Positions 10,674-22,424 of a stretch of 64,000 nucleotides of DNA are shown here, piece after piece. Every line of letters begins with the position of its first letter. The stretch's first letter is position 1. The notes below the pieces were generated by a model that worked only from the letters and a program-made list of their open reading frames with translations, was not told the DNA's origin and searched no databases. The position numbers and the translations under genes are program-made. The stretch covers positions 22,881,432 to 22,945,431 of the forward strand of contig OY997592.1 in the NCBI GenBank assembly GCA_963921825.1. The letters are read 5' to 3'. The stretch is from Erodium maritimum. Lineage: Eukaryota > Streptophyta > Magnoliopsida > Geraniales > Geraniaceae.

Positions 10674-11469
10674 ACTTCAAATTATATATTTTGAATTTCA
10701 TGAAACTCATAACAAAATAGGTAACAAATTTGCATAAACTTAAGGGTTAAATACTTTTTGGTACCCTTATGATTTTTTATTCCAATTTAGTACCCTTATA
10801 ATTTTTTATTCCAATTTAGTACCCTTATATTTGGTCCACGGACGTTTTGAGCTACTAGTGTTAAAAAATTAATAGACCAAAGTGAAAATGTTCATTTTAC
10901 CCTTTATCATTTTAGTTGACTTTTGACTTAAGTGTAAAAAGATTGTTTTACCTTTTTACTAGATTTAATTTCCTTAACATTTTAATTAATTATTAATAAG
11001 ATCATTAATGTCTTTATTAATTATAATTTATTTTAATTTTTAAAATTTTAATAAATTTAATTAATTCACATATTTTTGTTTATTCTTTTTATAAAAAATA
11101 AATATTTAAATAATTCCTTTTAAAATTTCCTTTTTCCTAATTTTATTTATTTATTAAAATTTCATTAATTATTTAATATTAATTATTGAATTTTAATTTT
11201 CGAATTTTAATATTTTTTTAATTTTGTTTATTTATTTTCTAAAAATTTGATAATTATTTAATTAATTCCAGATTTTATCTAAATATTAATATATTTTCTT
11301 TTTCTGATTTTTTATTTATTTATTTTCTAGAAAATGTAATAAATATTTATTTAAAATAATGTTATCGATCTAAAAAAAATTAATTCTATTATTTACAATT
11401 AAAACATAAAATTACAAAAAAATCAAATTACAATTATAATCAAATTACAATTAAAATAAAACTAAAAAA

Positions 11470-12430
11470 ATTACAAAATCAACACGCACATCACCCATCG
11501 CAGCTTTTCTCACTCGTTCTTCTCCGGTGAGACACGAACCTCAGACTAAAGAACTTGTAATCCCCACGCCCATCGCAGCACAACACCAAAAGCAAAGAAA
11601 CAAAACACGAGACCTTTTTGTCAGACAAATCGAGATCGTCGTCATGAATTGTCGTATTTCCCTCCTCTGGGATGAAGGATCTTACTTCAGATCTGCCTTC
11701 TCGCAACACAAACCCAACCCCTCGCCGTTGGTTCGTCATAGCCAAAGCTCAACCGATTAGAAACCCCCATCAGTACCTGAAGTCAATTATAAACTCCCCC
11801 CCAAATCACAAATCCAAGCTCAGCTCCAAAATAAAATCAGAAATATTTTTTTTACTAGAATGTACCATCGTTCAATAGAAGCATGTAGAGAGGAAGTTCG
11901 CATTTGAAATCATCGATCTTTCTCGTCTCGAATCCCAAATCAAAGCTCAGCTCCATAGCTCACCCAAAATCCCAAACCCCAATAGCAGAAACCCCAAATC
12001 CTCAACGACCCTAAATCCCTTCATGACGAGGAAGGTCTGAGCATCAGATTAGAGAGTGAGGAGAGAAGAAACTGGGTCACAAGGCTGGAACCAGAGCTTT
12101 GGGCGTGTCTTGAAGAGGGAGAAGGAAGAGCTCAGGGCCGAAACCACGGCGCGAGACGATTTAAGTCGAGGATGGGCGAAGCCGGACAAATCCTAGGTCT
12201 CACCGCTTATGGATCTGAGACCACGCCAGAAAAGAAGAGACCCTCGCCGGACCAATCGCCTCACATCGTGGTTCTCGCTGTGCCGAAGCCATCTCCGCTC
12301 GTGGTCTGTTGTGCTTGGTACCAGAGACTTGGAGAAGGAAGCTATTGCCGCCAGAGAAAAAGCATGAAGAATGATTTGTGTGTGAAACGTCTAAGATGAG
12401 TGTATGAGAGTAGTTCGGCCTCGAGCCTTT
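11470..12430. other. Gene-like cargo of the Mutator-like element
   Basis: This is a normal-complexity, GC-richer block between AT-rich arms (10870-11460 and 12430-12500). It has many short frames, Ser/Pro/Lys-rich on both strands, but no recognisable domain and no long frame. Comparable blocks occur at 22630-23330 and 59580-60110 in related elements. They may be captured host gene or leader pieces (Pack-MULE-like) that have decayed. This is inference from position and composition only. Confidence 0.35.
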
Positions 12431-12767
12431 AGGTTTTTATGTTTTTTTAATTTTTAATTTTATACTTATTTTCTGAAAATAATTATAATTGTTTAAATGA
12501 TAAAATATTTTTTTGATAAGCTAAAAGTTTATTGAGAAATCGTTCTACAAGCTTGTAGAACAAAGCATGAAAAGGTCCGAAAAAGATCTTTTCCTCACAC
12601 CAAAACATTTAAACAGAACAAAACCCAAACAAAACAAAACTAGCAGGAAGCAAACGGACAACAAACGTGTCTACTTCCTATCCGAGTGCAGACAATTAAA
12701 CCGATTGAAGACCAAAACGGGAGAGGGAGCCTTTTCCGTGCTTGGTTCAAAGCCGACCTCTTCCTTC

Positions 12768-15700
12768 CTACCCTCGAAGTCCTTCTTGTACCTGTTCGAG
12801 CGCCAAAGAACAAAGATCAACATGCTTTTTCCCAGATTTCGCACTATAACTCCAAATTCCCAACCTATCCTTTTTCGCAATGTCCACTGTAAAACTCCCC
12901 GGAATGCCTCCTTTATCAGCATAAGTCTTGGCCCGTGTTCGATATTCGACAACTGGCTCAACAGGCTTCTTCGGTTGTCCCTTCTTTGGACGTCCGCGTC
13001 TCTTTGGTTCACTCCCAGAAATCGGGAGTTTAGACATGGCTTCCTTCCAGGGAATGTCTTGAAACCCGATAATCGGGTTCGACACACCCCCCCGAGGTCC
13101 ATCAAGCAACAAAAGGCTTTGTACTTGATCCACCTCAAAAGGGCCACAAGTGGCTGCTGGACCCAAGCCCATATCCACTCGATTTTCATCCAACCCAAGA
13201 TCACCCGCCAAAACATACTGCTCGGATGGGCTTGGTGTCAAGCAAGCTGGGCCTAAGGTGTCCTGGGCCTCAAAAGCAGCCCGGTCATCAGCAACACAAT
13301 CCCCGCTCGCGTCTGGTACGTCTTCCCCATCTCGCACTGAAACGTTCACACCATAAATCACGGGATTTGATTTTTCAGGATTGATTACCGTGATATCCTG
13401 AGAATCTACACTTCCCGTGATATTCGGCTGCAAATCCTCCTGATCTGGAGCGTCATGCGCATCTGGCGAACTGGTACAGACGACGACAATTTCCGGTAAC
13501 ATGGCTGCATCTTGAGACCCACAACAGAACACCTCGACCTGCTGGTTTGATGCTGCAAACAAGCCCAAAGTTAACCCACCTGAAACCTTCGGTTCCTCCA
13601 TCCCAATCAGATTCTGTTTCCATGACTGCGAAACAGAGCATCGTGGTAACTCTAAAACGGGACGAGCTAAGGCTACCATTACCACATGGCCATTAAACTT
13701 TAAGCCATTGAGGGAATTGATGGCCTTCAAAGCCGAATCTCGGGACCTGAATGTTAGTCTTAGTGCCCGTAGTTCAATCCTGAATGTCCAAATGTACATA
13801 TCATCGTTAGCAATAAAATTAAAGTGGCTTTATATTACTTATGTGTTGGAGTAATATATCGATGTGTGCTCTGATCTATGCCCACCATGCGAATAGAACC
13901 ATAGATCGAGACAGATCACACTCGATGGGTCCCTAGTCAACAAAGCTTCACTAGAAGCGATTAGCATGAAAGATGGCTGTTTATGGCTTACATTTTGTTA
14001 GTCATTGGAATGGGATTCCGGAGTCTGATCATAGATATCATGTGGGACATGATATTGGACGACCCGCCCTGAATATGTGCCATAGATTAAGTCATGAACA
14101 TATTCAGTGTCGTAGCTTGTCATGTATCCTTAGACCAAGGAGTCTTTGTGATCGCTATGTAGTCAACAACTGAGTTTGACCTGAGCCTAACATTGTCCGT
14201 AACAGGGCTTCCATAACGGCCAGGATTGGCTTGGGGACGGGCTACATGAGTGACACGAAAGGCGGCTAAGGGATTTATCCCTCATACTGAGGTATGGGAA
14301 AGATATCGGTTCTCGGCCGCTTGATCGAGAGTGACTGAAAGAATAGCATGGCCATGCACATGATACTGGGTATCATATCTTCAGTCATCTCACATATCAA
14401 GGAACGGTGATTGAGAATAATAAGGATGACGGATCTATGCCTTATCTCAATCAGGATATCGGAGATAAAAGGATAATGACAAGGATGACGGAAAGGTTAG
14501 AATCGACAGGGTCGATTCGTTATGCAGTGTCAGGCAATACTAAAGTCTCGTTAGTTGCCACTTAAATAGGATCAAGTAAAATGAGATTTTACGTTGATCT
14601 ATTGACATGCATAGACCTAAGGGTCACACCGGAGGATGAAACTCATTGACACATTTATGGAGAATGGCCAAAAGGGAGTTGTCTCGGGACATGACCAAAA
14701 CTGGGTTTTGGGTCATGTGCCCGTAAGTGAATAGGACTTTACGGATCGAGACAAGGCTTGGAGTCTTGGGATTGATCACGTCGGATAATGTTGGACATTT
14801 CCGGTATGGAAGGCTTGGAGGCGATGAGCGAATCACGGGACCTCGTTGGAAATGGCCACGGGCCATATTCCAAGAGGCACATGAAAGGCCCATGCAACCA
14901 AGGCCCATGGAACTAATTAATCAAGTCTTGATTAATTAGTACTAAGTAAACAAGTCAAGGATTAAGGTGTTGGTGATTCACCACCTAACCCAATCTTGTC
15001 TTGCCATACTTTGTCCTATTTACACCTTACTTGACACCATACTTGTCCCATGCCTTTAGTTGGACAAGTATGAGTTTTGTTATATTTAAGTCATCTTTTT
15101 TCAACATAACAAACACAAGACAAGAATAGGAAACACAACTTCTCTCCCCCTTCCCTTGCAATTTCGGGTTTGGCAAGTTCCCACCTCCATTTTTGTGTTC
15201 TTGAGTCCTCAAAGAGAAGAACTACGTGGCTTTGATTCCCATGTGGATACGTAGGCGTCTTGGAGACTCAAGTCAATCATTCGTTAACCGGTGTTCTTGT
15301 TTTGGTAAGAAATAGTGCTGAATTTTTTCTCTTGTGAATCCATTATTTGTTAGTTGTTTCATGGTTTAATCGTCTCTTGGTTTTTATTGATTTTCCGCTG
15401 CGAGTTGGTTCATCTCCAACCATACCTCGAGACCCAACACTGAACTCGACAAAACCGAAGAAAAAACCTTTTTTGGACGGCCTCTTGGGGACATTTGCTG
15501 ATACAACTTCTCCATAAGAGCTTAACGAATTACGAACCCAATCAGCACTTGTCCCGTAAGGAAGGTTGTGAAGGAATACCTTTGTTCCCACTCCAACCTC
15601 CGACGAAGTAGGCGATACGGTATCAACTCAACCAGTCAAAGTTTGTCCGACCTCCATGTTCTTTCCTTGTTTCTCAGCCGCCGCAGGGATCCTAGACTCA

Positions 15701-15890
15701 TGTAAATCAGTGGCACCAAGAGGGCCAGCGTGATCGGAGTAGACATCAATCCAGTGCGGAACCGCAGGAGAAGCACGCTGACCGTGACCAACCTCCCTGC
15801 ACTTCTGCTCTTTCTTCTGCACTTTCTCGGCTGCAGTATGAGCTCCACCCTTTGTCTTCCCATTACCAGTGACTTTGCTGACAGATCGAG
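12768..15890 (-). pseudogene. LINE ORF1: RRM plus AT-hook, interrupted by an LTR
   Basis: ORF1 proteins of L1-type LINEs bind element RNA. On the minus strand the N-terminal part lies at 15445-15890 and the C-terminal part at 12768-13746, separated by the solo LTR. The RRM signatures are RNP2-like KVFLHNLP (about 15570), RNP1-like KGFFFGFVEF (about 15460) and, beyond the LTR, ALKAINSLNGLKFNGHVV. The reading frame is continuous across the empty insertion site once the LTR and one 5-bp duplication are set aside. A long acidic middle follows, then an AT-hook KRRGRPKKGQPKK (about 12963-13010) and a C-terminus ending at 12768. One stop precedes the RRM (VGQTLTG-stop near 15628). The roughly 230 codons after the RRM are uninterrupted, so decay is modest. 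Confidence 0.75.
13752..15439 (+). mobile_element. Solo LTR, 1688 bp, copia family, TSD CTGAA
   Basis: It starts TGTTAGTCTTAGTGCCC and ends GACCCAACA, so it has the TG...CA ends of an LTR. It is flanked by a perfect 5-bp duplication CTGAA (13747-13751 and 15440-15444). It aligns over its full length to 43511-45204 and to the reverse copy from 63506. The link to Ty1/copia comes from the reverse copy ending at 52496, which abuts a copia RNase H end through a purine tract. No internal region remains, as expected after LTR-LTR recombination. Confidence 0.95.
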
Positions 15891-15921
15891 CAACAATTTT
15901 ACAATAGAGACTATAAAATAT

Positions 15922-17362
15922 GTTAGTTTTATTAAGATTTTTTTTTATTATAATGAGGGTAAAATGGTAGTTTTGTCTATCAGGTTTATAAGCTTAAAAT
16001 AAGAAAGATAAAATGTTTCTTTAACCCATCGCTAACTGTCACATGACTAACTTAAAAGAATGTTCTTTTAGTTTTCTAACGGAGTATGCTATTTTCGTCT
16101 GTGGACCGAACATAAAGGTACCAAATTGGTCATTTAAAACATAAAAATATCAAAATGTCCGTGGACCGAACATAACTTGATATGATTTTGATAGTTGATA
16201 ACCACGAATAAAAAAAATACTAAAAAATCACATAATACTTTACATTTTTATGACTCATCGTCTTGTCTTCAATTCTGTGTCGTGTTCTTTGTTCAATACA
16301 ACAAATCATCCCTAAATCATAGCTTAATGGTAATAGGAAAGCCATGTTTTTTGGGTTTAACTCGCAAATGGTTCTAAATCTTGTAAAAAGCACATATCTT
16401 ATATTCATTTTTGTTGAAGTATATGAAGTAGATTCAACCTCCAACGTAGTTTTGTCATTTAGAAAATCTGAAAGTTCAGTATAATTAGTTGAGAAAACTT
16501 AAAAGTCAATATAGTCAAGTAAGAAAAGTGTTCAATGTATTTTTTTTTTTGACATTATCCTTATTTATCTTATCTGCTATATTCTGAAGTTTTGTAATTA
16601 TGTTATTTACATTAATTTGAGCAAAATTACTTTTATTTAAACAAAAATACTTTTATTTTTTGCAAACTAGTAGTTCAGTTCTATTAAGAAAAACAATCAG
16701 AACAAAAGGAACATAAAGAAGGAATAGGCATAGTCTCAGATCTTATAGATACATCTGAGACGCTAATCTTGTAACAATTAACGCTGCTTTGTATCGCAAC
16801 TTTGAGGTGATGCAGTGAAACAAATAAGAAAGAAATACAAATGATGACTATCATAGGCGTAAACCTAGGGGATCCGTCCCTATTTGTATGAATATGCGTA
16901 TCGTGCACTTCCCGTTGCTACACTCGAAAGAATCTGAGGTCTTTGCAAGAAGGGGAGTATGATCAAAGGGAGGGTAATTGCTCCTCATATGCATCCCACG
17001 ATCATCGCACTCAGGCTCTATCTCGTTGATGCTGCTTCCCAAACCATAGTATATATGTGGCCTCCACAACCCACCGGAGAACAGCTTCATAGTAGCATCG
17101 ACTTTGATCCCTGTAAAAAGGATAAAAAAACGAATAGATAGACCAAAAACCGGAGGACCTAGCGCCGAAACCCCAAGAAGAATAAGAAGACGACTAGGTC
17201 GACTCGAAAAAAAAATTTATTTAAATTCTAGTATTTTCGAAAAAATCATTTTATTTAGATTTAATAATCCTAATTTTTTTTAAAAAATATATTACTTGTC
17301 ATTAACTCTTAATTTCTTGATTATTTCTTTTTCAATTTTTATATTCTTTTGAGTAACTAATA
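15922..17362. other. Right arm of the Mutator-like element and unassigned AT-rich DNA
   Basis: Up to about 16175 this is the element's inverted right arm. Beyond that the DNA is AT-rich. One island at 16684-17110 could hold a minus-strand exon, annotated separately. No RNA gene or terminal repeat was recognised in the rest. Confidence 0.5.
16851..17113 (-). other. Possible exon of an unidentified gene
   Basis: On the minus strand TTTTTACAG at about 17113 looks like a splice acceptor. It is followed by an open frame GIKVDATMKLFSGGLWRPHI and more than 60 further codons with a mixed composition and several Cys (ECDD, FECSNGKC), ending at 16851. A second overlapping minus frame (16684-16908) holds a hydrophobic stretch MIVIICISFLFVSLHHL. 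I do not recognise the protein family. It could be a relic of a gene or a captured exon, or chance. Confidence 0.25.
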
Positions 17363-18890
17363 TTTCATTCCATTAAAAGGATCTGTACATGTTTGACAGC
17401 CTTGGCGGGGCAAACACAAAAACCCTGTTACAACTCTTGCGTCCAGGGCGCATTGAAGAAACTAATGAAGCTAAGTAAAATCGGAACCAGACTAAATATA
17501 ACTGAGAGTAGAAAGCCATAAAACTATGAATGTACTGGCGGCCACTACTCAAGGTAGGGTCTATAGACCGCTGGATCGTCCAAAGGCGACACTCTTCATT
17601 CGCTATAAAACCGAGCATAGGACCACTAGATACGTGTGGCGGACGGGGTGACCTCGGTGGGAATACCCAAACTCCCCCGAGCCCTGATGTATGACTCATG
17701 GTTTTTGGGGGGGCTGTTTCCCAGCCCTCGCCTGATCTTCCCGCGGTTCTCCCGCCGAATTCCTCTTCATTCCCAGAGTCGCTGAAGGTTCCTCAAGAAA
17801 GTCGGCCCACGAGGTCCCTAATGGTCCTTTCGCTGCCGACCCACCCCAGTTCCCCAAGGTTCCTTCCCCGTCCCCTCCCTAGGACTAGGTAGTGGCGGGG
17901 TTGACCCGCTTGCCAGTGGAGCAAAGCCCGACGGCACCCTAGCAATTTGTGCCCAAGTCGTGGCATACCCTTTATCCTTTCGGGTTTTGGGGAAATGTTT
18001 CAATGACTTATCAAAAGTATGGATGCCCGGGATCTCCTTGTCGCAGGCCGTGGGCGAATGACCTATACACCCACAATTACCACAAAAGGTTGGCAGCTTG
18101 ACATATGCAAGAGAACATGTGATCGGGTACTTGAATTTAGGGAATCAAAGTCGTATATTGCGACACAGGGGTCAGTCAAGGGAGTGCCAGAAACGGACCT
18201 TCACCATCCCGCTGAACGCCACCCCAATCCTAGTGCCCGTAATCTTAGTAAAAACTATCTGGGGGATACCATGGGCATGAACCCAAAGTTGAATCATGTT
18301 CATGGCCGAAAGGTCTTGGACGAATGGGTCCGTCTCCGCCAGCATCAGTGGTTTTCCATCAAAGCACCATGGTTCGTTCAGCCGAACCCAATCCCGATCC
18401 TCTTTTCTGGAAAAGTAGAACCCGAAGACACCCAGGACGGCGTCCTTTATTACCAAACCAACAGCCGCCTTTCCCCATGCATTGGTAAGGATACGGGGGG
18501 GGGGGGGTATCCCGACGAGGCTAGATCTCCGTGAGGAGACGACCCACCGTCCCATATTGTTGGCAGGAAAGTGCAGCAGGGTCAAGCACCCCGTTCACGA
18601 TTGTGACTTCCAAGGGTTCCTAGAACCCCAGGGAGCAGCTGGAGAAATTGTGTTGAAGAGCCTGTAAGGGAGTGTCAGGAACTGCTGGTAGAGGGGTGGT
18701 ACGAGAGCGAGAAGACTGCGGTTGGACCCCCGCCAAGTCTGTCAGCAAGGGCTGCACCGTTTGGACGGGGAGGGGGGGTACGATCAGCCAGAGGAAAATC
18801 GTGAGCTTCCCCATTTGCCGTCTCTAGTCCTTTCGCCATTTGTAGTCGGTGGCCCTCCAAAACCCTAAAACTTGGCTCGTCCTGCGGGTT
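17363..18890 (-). mobile_element. LINE-like element with DUF4283/CCHC ORF1 and no ORF2
   Basis: On the minus strand a leader word TTTTAGGGTTTTGG near 18870 is followed by an ORF1-like protein relic (17818-18845) and a tail ending near 17363 in AATGGAATGAAAT. Total length is about 1.5 kb with no reverse transcriptase. The tail is shared with 2838-3260. Target duplications could not be defined because other insertions adjoin both sides. A poly-G run of about 13 bases at 18496 sits inside the ORF. Confidence 0.55.
17818..18845 (-). pseudogene. LINE ORF1 relic: DUF4283 region plus CCHC zinc knuckle
   Basis: The middle segment (18172-18585) has the plant DUF4283 look: a KEDRDWVRLNEPWCFDGKPL block, then LWVHAHGIPQIVFTKITGTRIG. 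Downstream in another frame is a perfect zinc knuckle FCGNCGCIGHSPTAC (18043-18084; C-x2-C-x4-H-x4-C) followed by DKE and HFPKTRKDKGYATTWAQIARV. These proteins bind nucleic acid and accompany L1-type LINE ORF1 in plants. At least two frameshifts break the gene: the Pro-rich N-terminus (18620-18845) is in two frames, and the knuckle is out of frame with DUF4283. It is certainly not functional. Confidence 0.75.
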
Positions 18891-18899
18891 TTAAATCGC

Positions 18900-20636
18900 A
18901 AAAACGGGACACGGCAAGTGCATCGGTCGCCAAGTAGTAACCGGAAGTAAATTCCGGGATATCGAGCCCAAGAGAGCAATAAACAATCACTTGCTATTTA
19001 AAGTTCGTAGCTAAGCTGTTTCGGTAAAAATCTAGTTTTTAGTTTTGAAAATAAATCTACAACGACTAAAAAGAAAATAAAGAAAATACATAATTTAACA
19101 GAGAGTTTTCTTATCTCGAATCAAATGAAGAGAAATCAAGGGCACGGGTTCATAAAGTTCATTCCATAACATTGAACACGTTCGATTGTTGCGATGTCGA
19201 CTTATTTTAGAGGCAACGAGTTATCTCGACTCTAGTCCTAACTTCTTTTGAACGATTCGGACCCTAATGGAATCTAACCACCGAGTTCTTTCGACTCTCG
19301 ATGTAGGAAGACCCAAAGCGTTAAGCTCTATGACAACTTCTAGCTTTCGACAAAACAAGTCTATGGCTATTGCAATTGTATTAACCCCGCTAGTTCTAGC
19401 TAGGATTTAAATCCAACCTATGATCGATTTTTGACTTAATTAGAATCCTCCTCTTTCAAGTGACAGATTCTAATTCGAAACAGTTACCAAGCCTACACGG
19501 GAGGTAAAACATTACGCACAAATCAATCATAGACACTAATACAAATCACCAGTCACCACAATCGAAGCATCCAATTTACAGAAATCCCTACCATGATCCC
19601 CCATAACCCTAGAAATTGGGGGTTTAGGTGTTCATGGTGAGAAAATGCAAGGATGAAAAGAAGCAAACAATTAAACTCATAATCAAGATGAAAGTTGAGA
19701 TACAATCACTGAATTAGTCGCCTAAGGTTGCTCTTCCTCTTCTTCGATCTCTCTCCCTGGTACTCTTGTAAATCCACCAAAGAAAATCCCTTGTGTAGCT
19801 AAAAATTGGAGCTTGTCTCCAACAATCTCTACTGAAAGAAATCCCAAATTGGTTCTCTACGCACAAAATATATTGATTCTCAACAAATAATCCAAGCTAA
19901 CAAACTTTCTCTAAATACTATATAAGAAAAATAAAAAACTATACAAAGCTTTTTCTTTGTTCGTGTTTTGTGCTCTCAAATCAAAATGGTGAAGTTGAAG
20001 CTCCCCTCCTTAGTTGCGGCGCAGCTCAATTAATAGAGAAAGAATGTTGCTGCCCTAACAATTGATCCAAGCAGATGATGACACGCGCATATGAGAAAGG
20101 TGAGATGGACTGGATAGGTGTTGCGCGAGGAATGGGCCACGCATGAGAGGGCATCTGCTGGGTGGACAGGTGGCGCGAGATGGACTTGGACGCGTGTCGA
20201 TCAATAGAGGAGTGGCGGCCACGTGTCGGACGCAGGTGAGATGGCAGCTGGGAGCGCCAGGTGTCGCACGCCAGGAAAGCCACGCGTCAGACTCGGATGG
20301 GCTGCTCCAATTTTGCTCTTTTTCCGTTGTTTTGCTCGCTCCGACTTTGTTTGGACTCCGATTGATCTCGTTCTTGCGCCAAATATTCATCTTTTCAATA
20401 CCTACAAAACAAGACTAGTCATGCATATATTTCGAAGCAAACAAAATCGACCCTTTTGACGCTCCACAAGCACGAAACACCCAAAATACGCTAAATATCC
20501 ATCGAAACACCAAACACATCGAGGAAAAAAATTATTCATGCTAACCCTAAATATACGTTAAGAAATGGGACTAAAAGTCTATATAGCTCGATAAAATGTG
20601 GCCCTTTTTATGTGTTAAAATGCACTCGCATCACGT
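18900..20636. repeat. Inserted dispersed repeat of unknown class, 1.7 kb
   Basis: The block from CGGGACACGGCAAGTGCATCGG to TGCACTCGCATCA separates two minus-strand retroelement pieces, so it looks like an insertion. The left end has TCGCCAAGTAGTAACCGGAAGTA, a word I associate with dispersed plant repeats. No coding frame, clear terminal repeats or target duplication were found. 20090-20290 is a GC-rich patch with repeated GTGTCG and GCGCGAG words. Confidence 0.4.
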
Positions 20637-21117
20637 AAGGAGTGGTTTGGACAACGGAGAATCCTCCCCCGATGTTTTCTCTAGCAGTGGGAACATCAGA
20701 GGATGGTTCGGGGACGGGGCTTGCACCGGATCCCAAGACAGAGCCGAAGGTGGCGTCAACACCTTCTTCTTCCACCGAGGTCGCTTAGGCCGCACCACAT
20801 CATGCGATGTGCAAGGTGGAGGGACATCCCTTGTTCTGGCACCCACGCCAACGACTAATTGGGCAAGGGCTCCCGCGATCGCACCCACACCAGTGGTTGA
20901 GGGAGCAGAGACCGTTCCGGCGACCACACCAGCGGCTAATGGGGAAAGGGCTCCCGCGATCGCACCCACACCAACGGTGGAGGGAGCAAGGTCCAAGGCC
21001 AGGACCTTCGGGGAAGCAGGCTGGGAGGATGGTGTGGACATGGGAGAGGGCAAGGGAAGAGGTGCCGATGGGGAGACGGAGCGCCCGACCTGGTCAGCGA
21101 AAAACACAGAGATCCAG
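20637..21117 (-). pseudogene. ORF relic with an internal protein repeat (Gly/Ala/Val-rich)
   Basis: The minus-strand frame (20631-21107) starts FFADQVGRSVSPSAPLPLP and holds about two and a half copies of a 30-residue unit beginning GVGAIAGAL. The DNA copies lie at about 20850-20990 with the word GGGCTCCCGCGATCGCACCC repeated at 20869 and 20949. After a Pro/Lys-rich part it ends at 20631. It is probably a retroelement ORF1/gag piece, given its neighbours. No domain is recognised. Confidence 0.4.
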
Positions 21118-22419
21118 TGTAAGAATCGCCCCCGGTCGATCCCGGTCGAACCAGAGGATTTTGGGCGAAAGTTGACCTTTTGTTGGAAAAGTCAACTGAG
21201 GACTCCGAGAGTCATTCAGGACCTTTCCGGGGCCCAAAAAGCTTAGCCGTCATTACGGTTAGCTTAATTGGACCGTTTCCTTTCAAATGACTGTAATGTT
21301 GGGAAAAGTCAACCCGGACCTTTTTTCGGTCAAACGCGGTCCGATTAGAAACTAAATCCGTTTAATTATGTGTGCTGGAATTAATTGAGTAGTAGTGGTC
21401 CCCACATGGACACTTGTCCATGTTAGCTTGGAAGGGAAGAAATTGGGGAAAATTGACTCTTTTACCCTTGGAAGGTGGGCATGAGAGACACTTGGGCTTG
21501 GGGGCCTTTTGGTCTTAGCTCCTTTAGGTTTAAAGCATCAATAGATGACCAATTCAGCCCATTTTATCAAGCTTGGCCGAATTTGGAGAGGGGGCGGAGA
21601 GAGAGAGTGAAGCTTGAAGCTTGAAGAAGAAGAAATGAGAGAAATGAGGGAGCTTTTTGGGTCATCTCTTCATCAAAGACCTTGATTCTTCCATTTTCTT
21701 CTTCTACTCCCCATTTCCAAGGTAATCATCTAATCCCTTTTCGTTTTGGGTGATTTTGGTTCATGGGTTTTGAGAAGAAATGATGAACTTGGTTGGGTTT
21801 TTGAGTTTTGGGTATTGGATGTTGATTTTGGAGAGAAAAGGAGATTGGATGATGGACTGAATTTGGATTTGTGGAGTTTGATGAAGACCCATGATGGGAT
21901 TTGAAGTAGAGACGTTTTAGGGGCTGTTTTGGAGCTTGGGAAGGTCATCAATGGAGGTTTTGGGGGTTAATTTCGTGGAAAACCGAAGCTGGAGGAAGAA
22001 GACGATGAACAATGCCAGACCCGTCACGGATCCGTGACGGGAGACGTCACGGCTCCGTGAGGAAAACCTTGACGGCCTGGACCACGGATCCGTGACCAGA
22101 TCCGTGGCGGAGCCCATCAAGGCTCCGTGACCCGAACCGTGACCGACCTGAGTTGGGACTTTTGGGCCCATTTTGTTGGATTTCGAGTAATTGGGACGAT
22201 TATATATAACCGAGTCCTTTTGGGGTTAATTGGGAATGGACTTGTGCTAGCGGGATTCTCGGCGCTTGGGAGCCAGCGAGGGTCTTGTCTAGGTGTCTAG
22301 CGACGTACTATTTATTTGAACTAAACATTTTATTACTGGTTTTTATGAGCTGTTGACTCATTTTATCGGATTTATGAATTTCGGAATATTATTTTCAAAA
22401 CCGGATTTGGGGTGTGACA
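21118..22419 (+). mobile_element. LTR (probably solo), 1302 bp, TSD TCCAG/TCCGG
   Basis: It starts TGTAAGAATCGCC and ends GGGGTGTGACA. The flanking 5-mers are TCCAG (21113-21117) and TCCGG (22420-22424), matching with one change. The left two thirds match 3800-4900. The interior has purine-rich AGAGAGAGAG (21590-21610) and a cluster of CACGG/CCGTG half-palindromes (22020-22145). No primer-binding site or coding region is adjacent, which fits a solo LTR. The parent family (gypsy or copia) cannot be told. Confidence 0.75.
22020..22145. repeat. CACGG/CCGTG hairpin cluster in the LTR
   Basis: Several alternating words such as GTCACGGATCCGTGACGGG and GTCACGGCTCCGTGAGG lie within 125 bp. The first is a near-perfect palindrome around the centre ACGGATCCGT. 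The cluster sits at the same LTR position in the 4675-4865 copy. Confidence 0.75.
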
Positions 22420-22424
22420 TCCGG

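Larger units (their letters stand above)
12509..15912 (-). mobile_element. ORF1-only LINE (RRM type), split by a solo LTR
   Basis: Flanking repeats ATAAAATAT lie at 12500-12508 and 15913-15921. On the minus strand the 3' end is AGCTTATC followed by an A run (T run at 12509-12514). Without the 1.69-kb LTR inside it, the element is about 1.7 kb. It encodes ORF1 with an RRM and an AT-hook, then a short 3' UTR. No ORF2 (endonuclease/reverse transcriptase) is present although both ends are kept. The RRM-bearing ORF1 is the feature of the plant BNR clade of L1 LINEs. Confidence 0.75.
10744..16175. mobile_element. Mutator-like element with nested LINE and LTR
   Basis: The left end GGGTTAAATACTTTTTGGTACCC matches the ends of the 59183-62542 element. 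Near the right end, 16030-16175 carries the inverted counterpart: CGTCTGTGGACCGAACATAAAGGTACC, a second GTCCGTGGACCGAACATA, and the subterminal GTCACATGACTAA and TTTCTAACGGAGTATG words shared by the whole family. The extreme right terminus is lost, and no clean 9-bp duplication is seen. The interior holds gene-like sequence (11470-12430) and, as later insertions, an ORF1-only LINE (12509-15912) with a solo LTR inside it. No MULE transposase is visible. Confidence 0.65.

Noticed and set aside
12567..13256. 229-aa plus-strand frame
   Set aside because: It lies antisense to the LINE ORF1, which has the RRM and AT-hook signatures.
18019..18534. 171-aa plus-strand frame
   Set aside because: It is antisense to the DUF4283/zinc-knuckle relic and has no domain.
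18900..20636. Helitron
   Set aside because: No TC start or hairpin-CTRRT end could be placed at the insertion borders on either strand.
20596..21246. 216-aa plus-strand frame
   Set aside because: It crosses the border of the LTR at 21118, so it cannot be one gene; the repeat favours the minus-strand reading.
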